Assembly: GCF_008831285.2 (NCBI RefSeq) | Contig: NC_045138.2 | Coordinates: forward strand, 6,603,205-6,667,204 | Source of the DNA: Nymphaea colorata | Taxonomy: Eukaryota > Streptophyta > Magnoliopsida > Nymphaeales > Nymphaeaceae | DNA: 64,000 bases | Direction of reading: 5' to 3' | Shown here: positions 56,345-64,000 of the stretch, piece by piece | Layout: every line of letters starts with the position of its first letter | How positions within the stretch are numbered: the first letter of the stretch is position 1 | Notes under the pieces: generated by a model | The model's database searches: none | Told to the model about the DNA's origin: nothing | What the model saw: only the letters and a program-made list of their open reading frames with translations | Position numbers and translations under genes: made by a program

Positions 56345-57420
56345 TCATTAGTGTTGCTATATGATGTTACGGAACATTTTCTATTCATTTTCAATTGTCT
56401 GAAATGTGTGTGGCTTTTAAAATTGGTGTTGTCTTGGTTAAATATTCATCTTTTTGCATTTTGTCACCTCTTTTCTCTCTCTCCCTTATCTATGCCAGCA
56501 ATACAAACCACTATATCGGCACTTACTTTTACTTGTCCCCCATCCCGCATTATATTTTAAACTTAAATTAAAAAGTATTGCTAAAAAAAATATATAGTCA
56601 TTAGATTGGTACTAGACATGGTTTACGTTGTGATGACCGTTTATGAAGGTCTTAGCGACAAATTGTGGTTCTTTTAGAGGGTGTTAGATGGCCTTGAATG
56701 TTGATTTTGTAATTAAAATAATAAAAACAAAATTCTACCTCAAACTGGAATTCCCTTGAAAATTTCACTTCTAGTTTTCCTTTGGGTTTAATAATATGAA
56801 ATTTTAATTTTAAAATTGAAAATGACGTGTTTGATAAAAAAAATAATTGAAATTCTATAATTGATGAATTATAACTTTCGTCTCTTGTGCCCTAATGTGA
56901 AACAAAAAAAATAGAAAATTCTAGAACCATAATTCCACCTCCTAAGGAATAATCACAACTCCATAATTTTGATTCAACATTGAGCTCAAAATTTTGAAAT
57001 CAAAATTCTTCATTTGATAACACAATCCTAATTTCATCACAATGAGAATTATAATTCTAGAATTCTACAATTCTTGTCAAGTCAAATACTCACTTTTGGA
57101 TGCCAATATATCCGACCTGAATCGCATATCCGTTCATAATGTTTTGAAAAAAATGAATATGAAAAAAAATGAATATCCGATTAAGAAACTGGATCAGATT
57201 CGACTCTAAGAAATGACATCTGATCGGATTTGGATATAAATAAAATCTGATCAGATTCACATCGGTTTTATTTTTAAGCAAATATCCTATATCTAATGCT
57301 TCTACATTTTGAAAATCGGCCAAATTTGGTTCAAAGTTCATATTCGGATTCAAATATGATTGTAAAAATCTGATTCCGATTGTGAAATCGGAATTTATTT
57401 TCAGATTTGGATATCACTTC
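56345..57420 (+). repeat. NLR2 3' flank: tail type II with MITE-like element (copy D)
   Basis: Starts like the NLR1 flank (TGTTGCTATATGATGTTAC) and continues as type II (ATGCCAGCAATACAAACC). MITE-like part about 56680-57093, then the GGATTCGGAT spacer. A frame of 69 codons at 56351 is 3' UTR. Confidence 0.7.
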
Positions 57421-57904
57421 TTTTGTTCCTACTCAAATCTGAACAGAGATAGATATTATTAAAAGCGGGAAAAAAAATTAAAAGAGAAATCAAAGAGAGA
57501 TCGAGGAGAGAGGGAGAGAGAGAGAGAGAGAAATCAAAGGGAGATAAAGGAAGAGAGATTAATAAAAGATGGAGAAAGAGAGATCTTAAGAAAGAAATTA
57601 AAGAGAAAGAGTGACTAATAAAAGAGAGGAATAGAGATTTTAAGAGGGAAATCAAAGAGAGAGATGAAGAGAGAGAAAGAGATTTAAAGAGGAGAGATAA
57701 ATCGAAGAGAGAGAGCGAGGGGAATTGATAAGAAAGATGAAAAAAAAATTGAGAGATATATTGAAGAAAGAGGGAGAGACACCGATTAATAAAGGTGCGA
57801 GAATGATAGATCTTAAGAAAGAAACCTAAGAGAAGAGAGAGAGATTAATAAACGAGAGTGAAGAGTGTCTTGGTGAAAGATTAATGATGGAAGAAGAAGA
57901 TGAT
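57421..57904 (+). repeat. Polypurine minisatellite array 6 (short)
   Basis: A/G-rich, same unit as the other arrays, no island K. It stops abruptly at a GATGATGATGATTAG stretch where the next tail begins, so the array was truncated by the neighbouring duplication. Confidence 0.82.
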
Positions 57905-58162
57905 GATGATTAGAAGAAGATGATTAGTGTTGCTATATGATGTTACTGAACCTTTTCTCTTCATTTTAAGTTGCCTAAATGTGTGTGGTTTTTAAAATCG
58001 GTATCGTTATGGTTAAATATTCATATTTTTGCATTTTGTTGGCTCTTTTCTCTCTCTTTCTGTCTCTTATCAATACCAGCATTATAAACCATTATATCGG
58101 CACTTACCGTTACGTATCATCCCATCCCGCCTTATATTATAAACTTAATTTAAATAGTATTG

Positions 58163-58199
<37 letters not shown>

Positions 58200-58920
58200 A
58201 TTAGATTGGTACTAGCCACGGCGACAGCTATTGCGGATTTTCCAATGAATTATGGTTATGTTAGAGGGTGTTTGAATGCCTTGAATGTTGATTTTATAAT
58301 TGAAATTGTAAAAACAAAATTATATCGCAAACTGGAATTCAAATGAAAATTCCACTTCTAATTTTCCTTTGTGTTTAACTACAATCTTCGTAACATATAC
58401 CCTAAGGAAAAATGAAAAAAATCTAGAATCATAATTCCACCTCCTAAGATACAATCACAACATTCTACAACAAGCCCTAAATTCTCAAATCAAAATTCTT
58501 CATTTGATAACACAATTCCCATGTCATCAAAAATAAGAATTCTACAATTCCAGCCTCATCAAATACTCACTTGGGGATGTCAAAATATCCTATTTGAATC
58601 GGATATCTGATCAAACTATTCCAAACAAAAATAGAATCTGAAAGAAATTGAATATCCAATTAAGAAATCGGATCGGATTCAGCTTTAAGAAATTATGTCT
58701 GATCCGATTCAGATGTACATAATTTCGGATATGCATTCAGATCTCATTTCTTTTTGAGGAAATATTCTATATCTAATGCTCTTACATTTAGAAAATTGAA
58801 CAAATTTGATCCCAAGTTCATAATCAAATTCAAATATGAATGTAAAAATCAGATTCAGATTGTGAAATCAGATTTTTAGTTTAGATTTGGATATGACTTT
58901 GTTTTTGTTTGTACTCAAAT
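57905..58920 (+). repeat. Headless NLR tail type II (no receptor) with MITE-like copy E
   Basis: Begins at the last codons of an NLR (AGATGATTAGTGTTGCTATA, as at the NLR1 stop) and continues through the type II flank, a TA microsatellite (58167-58196), MITE-like DNA (58264-58571) and the spacer. The receptor body is missing. Confidence 0.78.
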
Positions 58921-60984
58921 CCGAACAGAGATAAATATTAGTAAAAGTGAGAAGAAAAATTAAAAGAGAAATCAAAAGAAAACTAGCGAGAGAGAGAGAG
59001 AGAGAGAGAAATGAAAGAGAGATAAAGGAAGAGAGATTAATAAAAAAAGGGAGAAAGAGAGATCTTAAGAGAGAAATTAAAGAAAGAGAGTGTTAATAAA
59101 AGAGAGAAGAAGAGAGATTTTAGGAGAAATCGAAGAGAGATGAAGAGAGATTAATGAAAGCAAGACAAAATAATTAAAGAGAAAAAGCTTTAAAGAGGAG
59201 AAATAAATTGAAGAAAGAGTACGAGGGGAATCAATGAGGAAGATGAAAAAAAAATTAAGAGAGATATTGAAGAAAGAAATGGAGAGAAGAGATTAATAAA
59301 AGAGAAAGAATGAGAGATTTTAAGAGAGAAGTCCGTAGCAAGAGAGAGATTGAAGAGAAAAAGTAATAAACGAGAGAGAAAAGGATATTTTAATAGAAAA
59401 ATAGGAGAGAGAGAGAGACAACAATAAAAAAAGAAAAAAAGTTAAAAAACAAAATCGTTATCAGAGAGAGAGAGAGCGAGGGAGTGAGAAAGAGCACAAA
59501 TGAGTGAGAAAAAAATATTTTAATAGATGAATAAATAAATAATGAGAGAGATTTAAAAGCCAGAGATAGATTGAGGGAAGGGAGAGAGAAATAGAGAAAC
59601 TGAAGTGAGAGAGAAGTTAATAAAAGATAGAAAGAGACATTTCAAGAGAGAATTTAAGAGAGAGAAAGTTTTAAAAAATGAAAGAAAAACTTTAAGTGAA
59701 AAATAAAGGAAAGAGAAAGAGTAGGAAAGAGAAAGAGTAATCAAGAAAGAGAAGAAAAAGCCCTTGCCTTGGTTATGGGCTCAAACTATGAGGGAAAATA
59801 GTCTACTTTAGAAGAAGTTGATGAATGTGGTTCTTCTCGTTATCTTATTATATTTCAATCCTATCGATGATGTACTTCTCAAGGAAAATACATTCTTGAG
59901 ACACCAATAGAATGGTCAATAAGTGATTATCAAGAGAATGAAGGAAAGAATGTGATTAAACTTGTGGTTCCTAAATAAAAGAGTAAATAGCAGAGATTTT
60001 AAGGGAGAAATCGAAGAGAGAGAGAGAGATATGAGGGAGAGAGAGAGAGATTAATATAAGAGAGAAAAATGGTGATATTAAGAAAGAAATGAAAGAGAGA
60101 GATTAATAAGAGACAAAAAATATATTTTAAGAAACAAATCCAAGAGAGAGAGAGAAATTAATAGAAAGGAGAAAAAAAACCTGAAGAAAGAAATAGAAGA
60201 GAGAGAGAGAAAGAGGTTCAAGAGAGAGAAAGAAAATGAAAAGATAGAGGATGGAGATTGATAAAGGAGTGAGAAAGAGATTTTGAAAGAGAGATTAGAG
60301 AGAGAGATTAAGAGAAGAGAGAAAAAGAGATATTTTAAGTGGAAAATTAAATAGAAAGAGATTAATAAAAGAGAAATTTGACTAAGACAGAGAGAGATTA
60401 ATAAAAAAGAAAATGAATACTTTAAGTGAGAAATCAAAGCGAGAGAGATAGAGATCAATAAAAGAGGAATTTAAAAGTGATATCGGAGAGAGAAACCAAA
60501 AAGAGAAAGAGAGGTTAACAAAAGAAAGTGAAAGAGAGAAATTTTGAAAGAGAAATTGAAGAGAGAGAGAGGAAAAGGTAGATTTTAAAAAAGAAATCAA
60601 AAAGAGAGAGAAAGAGAGGGATTAATAAAAAAGAGCGAAAGAAATGTTTTAAGAGAGAAATTATATATATATATATATATCAAGGAGATAGAGAGCAATT
60701 AATAAAGGAGAGAGAAAAATATATTTAAGAGAGGAATCGAAGAAAAACAAACATAGATTAACATACAAAAGAGAGAAAAATTTTAAAGGAGAAATCAAAG
60801 AAAGAGAGACAGACAAGAAAAATAGAGAGGTAGAGAGGAAGAAACTGAAAAAAGAAATAGATTAATAAAAGAAAGAAAAAATGAGATTTTAAGAAAGAAA
60901 TCAAAGAGAGAGAGAAACAATAGAAAGAGAAATCACCACAAGAGAAAAGGAAAGAAAGATTAATAAAGGAGAGAGGATAACTGT
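58921..60984 (+). repeat. Polypurine minisatellite array 7 with island K (longest)
   Basis: About 2 kb of A/G-rich plus strand, split by island K at 59755-59995. Clear unit landmarks: GATTAATAAAAGAG, TTTTAAGAGAGAAAT, CAAAGAGAGAG. A short TA tract lies at 60662-60680. Long minus-strand frames (Ser/Leu/Phe-rich) over it are low-complexity artefacts. Confidence 0.85.
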
Positions 60985-61500
60985 AAGAAAGGGAGATGAA
61001 TCCATAAAAGATTTAAATGTAGCCATAAAACTCCTAGGTTGAATGTTACTTTTAAGGCTGTGCACAAGGCAGACATCAGTTGGCGTAACCTGCTATAACT
61101 TGTCAATTACTATAACTTGTCAATTAGAATGAATGCTTGCAGTTGTTCATTCCCGGCAAGTTACCTTGGGAGCTAGAAGCAGGAGGAGGTGACTATGAGC
61201 TAACTGTCACACAAATCATGAAGAAGGAACATAACAAATCTCAGGAGTAGTTACTAGCGCCCAAGATTTCTCCTTCATATTATGGAAGAATAAAGAGACT
61301 GTGAAAAATATTTTTTATGGTATGACAAATGGATGATTGAACTTCAAGAAAATGAATTGCAATTAGGCCAAAGCAATGAACAACCACTTTTAACACAGAG
61401 GAAGAGCGGGGTGGAATACCTTAAAGAGGTAGACACCCTTCCCTCTGCCTCCAAGGTCTTGGGTTGAGACCTGAGTAAACTTATAATGTTACACCCTTCA
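60985..61500 (+). repeat. Tail module X, copy 3
   Basis: Reverse-complement match to 13320-13740: GAGCTAACTGTCACACAA, GGATGATTGAACTTCAAG and CTTCCCTCTGCCTC. Relative to that copy it has extra bases around 61380-61420. Marks the end of the composite tail repeat. Confidence 0.6.
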
Positions 61501-62527
61501 ACTTCTAAAAGCAATATATGCCACCACTTTGCAATCCAGAGAAGTAGTGTCAATGAAAATCAGATTGAAGACCTGACTTTCACGCATATTTCACAATGGA
61601 AAACAGATCCGCTTCATTTTAAGTGTAGTTCACCCTTCATGCCCCATTGTGTCAACCATGACATTCTTCAATTAGTAGTGCGGTGACTCAATAATCTATC
61701 AAACAAAAAAACAAGGATCTAATACAATGTATTATCTGAATTTTGTAAGATGACTTCCAAAATTGAAATTATTTACAACACATTCAATTTGCAATCTGGC
61801 TTCACATGTGCCAAGGATTAGATGATGGATGGTGCGGAGGATGATGGAGCTTCAAAATTTCCAGAAAAGGGCGAAAGAACCTCACCTAATTTGAGGTCTG
61901 GCTTCAATTGTGCCAAGGATTAGATGACTCAGTGGCCAGATTCTCACCTAGTTTGCCAAGGTTTACCACATCTGAACACTATGTTATATTTGGCACTTCT
62001 TAGTTGCATCTGTTATATTCTTACACAGGCTGCTGCTGCAGCAAGTTCACAGACCCTACAACCAAATGAAACAAATGAAGATGACTGGGTCCAACAGTCT
62101 GTTCCCTTCTTTCTTTACTGTTATTGTCGTATCAAGTGGGTGGTTGTCGACGGCCTCTTCTGCAGTCTGGTTCTCCAAACACTCGTGAGGTCGAAACTGG
62201 AGGGAAAGTGGAAGACAAGGAAAAGTTTCCTGCTGGTTCCTGCAAGGTCGAGAGGGGGGAAAAGGGAAGATGGTGAGGGCTGTCCACTCGTTAGGGGTCT
62301 CAGGGTCTGAAGAACTCAAAAGAGGCTTTCAGTGATCTTCACATTGCGTCGCAGTTACGAGCAGAGAGAAAACGCAATGGTTCCAACGAGGTTGAAACGG
62401 GGGAAGGGGAAGACGGGGAGGGGGGAGAGAAAGATGGGGAAGTCTGTCCGCTCGCCTGGGGTCTCTTCTCCCTGTGCTTTGTCATCAGCTGATTTCTCAG
62501 AATATTGCTGAGCCTTTGGCGGAGAAC
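61501..62527. other. Spacer with two short direct duplications and an exon-like stretch
   Basis: A unit with GTGCCAAGGATTAGATGA recurs about 102 bases apart (61796 and 61897). Another pair (GAGGTCGAAACTGGAGGG near 62187 and GAGGTTGAAACGGGGGAA near 62380) is about 190 apart and G-rich. At 62018-62120 a pyrimidine run and ACACAG precede an open stretch (AAAASSQTLQPNETNEDDW), which could be a captured exon. No gene is established. Confidence 0.35.
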
Positions 62528-62905
62528 TGTTGGAAAGAGATGCATATACGAAAACCCTCATTCGCCTAGGGTATGCTTGCTTATTTCTTGAGGTCCTCTT
62601 AAATTTTGTTCCCAAGCCTGTCGTGGGGATCACATTGGGAGAAAACCAGGTCTCTCTTGAAAGAATTCTAGATCTAAAAGAGAACGAGAGAGGAATACTT
62701 TTTCTATATTCACTTTCATTGTTGATGATACACAATATATATAATCTTCTAAAGATATCTCTCAGCAGACATACAGAGAATTAAATAGTTACAACAGAAA
62801 TTGGGAAAGAGATAAATTTGAAATTTACTATCCTTAAATACAGGATATGATGATATTTATCTCTTGGCAAATCTAATGGTATCAGCTTCAATTCTTTCCT
62901 TAACA
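62528..62905 (-). mobile_element. Copia 3' LTR (third family)
   Basis: On the minus strand TGTTAAGGAAAGAATTG starts at 62905 after the purine tract GTGGGAGGC (62914-62906) and ends CTTTCCAACA at 62528, about 378 bp. The downstream host 5-mer is AGAAC; its partner is outside the window. Confidence 0.85.
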
Positions 62906-64000
62906 GCCTCCCACAAGCTGAATGGAGGTTCCACGAAGTTGAGATTGTGCCAAAAATCTTTAAACATAGTTCTTCCAAGGGCCTTTGTCATTCCATCCGC
63001 TAATTGTTCTTTGGTCCTGATAAAGTTCACTTGAATTTCTCCTTCATTAACATGATCTCTAACAAAGTAAAGATCAACTTCAACATGCTTTGTTCGAGCA
63101 TGGAATACACGATATGATGCTATATATAGGGCCCCTATATTGTAACACGATAAGATTGGTGCTTCTAACGATTGAATATTTAACTCCTTTAAAAGAGATT
63201 TTAGCCATACTATTTCTGCAGCAGCACAAGCTAAAGACTTCTACTCAGCTTCAGCGTTTGACTGAGTGACTGTCTGCTTTCTAGAGGCCCATGAGATTAT
63301 ATTGTTGCCTAAGAGAGCAGCAAAACCCTGACTTCCAACAAAGGTGTTTAATTGCAATGATGGTGATCAAGTCAAGCGAAGAGCATAATGGCTTGTTCTT
63401 TTTAAGTAACAAAGAATCCTTTTAACCATTGTCCAGTGAATAGACTTTGGAGAGTGCATGAATTGACATGCACGATTTGTAGAAATGCAATGTCTGGACG
63501 AGTCAGGGTGGCATATTGTAACACCCCTACTACACTCCGATATAGTAGGATCCCAAAAGAAATACTCATCATCAACTTTATCAACTTTAGGGGTCACAAT
63601 GGCAGATGTCATAGGTTTGGCATTATCCATTTGAGCTTTGTGAATAATGTTATTAATATAGTTTTGTTGGCATAGATACAAGTCCCCCGGTTTTTGCTTG
63701 ACTTTAATGCCGAGAAAATATGCCAAGGGGCCAAATCCTTCATGGAAAAGTCAGATTCAAGCTGCTGAATGACTTAAGAGATAAGGTGTGGAGCTGATCT
63801 GGTGATGATCAAATCATCAATATAGACTAAGAGATATAGTTGGTGAGAGCTGCAGGAGTAAATGAACAATGATGCATCTGATTGAGAAACATTAAATCCA
63901 ATACCTCAAAGATAGCAGCTTAGGCAATGATACCATGCGTGCGGGGCTTGCTTGAGCCCAAACAAAGCCTTATCTAACTTGCATACATAGTGGGGGAAAT
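62906..64000 (-). pseudogene. Copia pol 3' part (RT and RNase H), partial at window edge
   Basis: Minus-strand translation from the window edge: [18 protein letters not shown], stop, DASLFIYS, LLVYIDDLIIT (YxDD box near 63820), stop, LESDFSMKDL and AYFLGIKVKQKPGDLYLCQQ. Then come the RNase H region with RACQFMHSPKSIHWTMVKRI, ISWASRKQTVTQSNAEAE and a TAG at the next Tyr position. It ends in KHVEVDLYFVRDHV and the tail before the LTR. Several stops and shifts, so dead. The 5' part lies beyond 64000. Confidence 0.88.

Noticed and set aside
60078-60600. Ser/Leu/Phe-rich minus-strand frames that look like membrane proteins
   Set aside because: They are translations of the pyrimidine strand of the GA minisatellite.

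Overview
The window is nuclear DNA from a flowering plant. The evidence is two intact CC-NB-ARC-LRR (CNL) immune-receptor genes, plant-type Copia elements with a TGGTATCAGAG primer-binding site, a LINE fragment, several MITE-like repeats and very AT-rich intergenic DNA. I cannot name the species. No tRNA, rRNA, CRISPR or bacterial-type feature was seen.

The only intact cellular genes I can support are two paralogous, intronless, plus-strand CNL genes at the two ends of the window: NLR1 (62-3820) and NLR2 (52526-56344). Between them lie a broken minus-strand CNL (14826-16602), an LRR-only remnant (42712-43222), a C-terminal scrap (46926-47034) and several 'headless' copies of the CNL 3' flank. 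This is a decaying tandem/inverted NLR cluster. Both intact genes carry a homogenised array of 20-residue (60-bp) LRRs that alternate between two types, and the arrays differ in number and order.

Layout: 0-6.3 kb NLR1 and its tail, ending in a purine-rich (GA) array; 6.5-10.8 kb a MITE and a long-LTR retroelement fragment; 10.8-18.7 kb inverted tails, pyrimidine-rich arrays and the NLR pseudogene; 18.7-26.9 kb Copia remnants, including one nearly full-length but dead element; 26.9-32 kb microsatellite, CACTA-like remnant and dispersed repeats; 32-42 kb a duplicated segment, one copy broken by an LTR-element fragment flanked by a duplicated target; 42-45 kb LRR remnant, tail and GA array; 45-52.3 kb mostly unrecognised AT-rich DNA with MITEs; 52.3-57.9 kb NLR2 with promoter and tail; 57.9-61.5 kb a headless tail with the longest GA array; 61.5-64 kb short duplications and the 3' end of another Copia element that leaves the window.

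The most distinctive non-genic feature is the purine-strand-biased minisatellite (about 48-bp degenerate unit built around GATTAATAAAAGAG and TTTTAAGAGAGAAAT). It totals several kilobases and keeps one orientation relative to NLR tails wherever a tail is attached. I see no clear new enzymatic or defence system. The strongest leads are this array/NLR-tail duplicon and the two-type LRR array.
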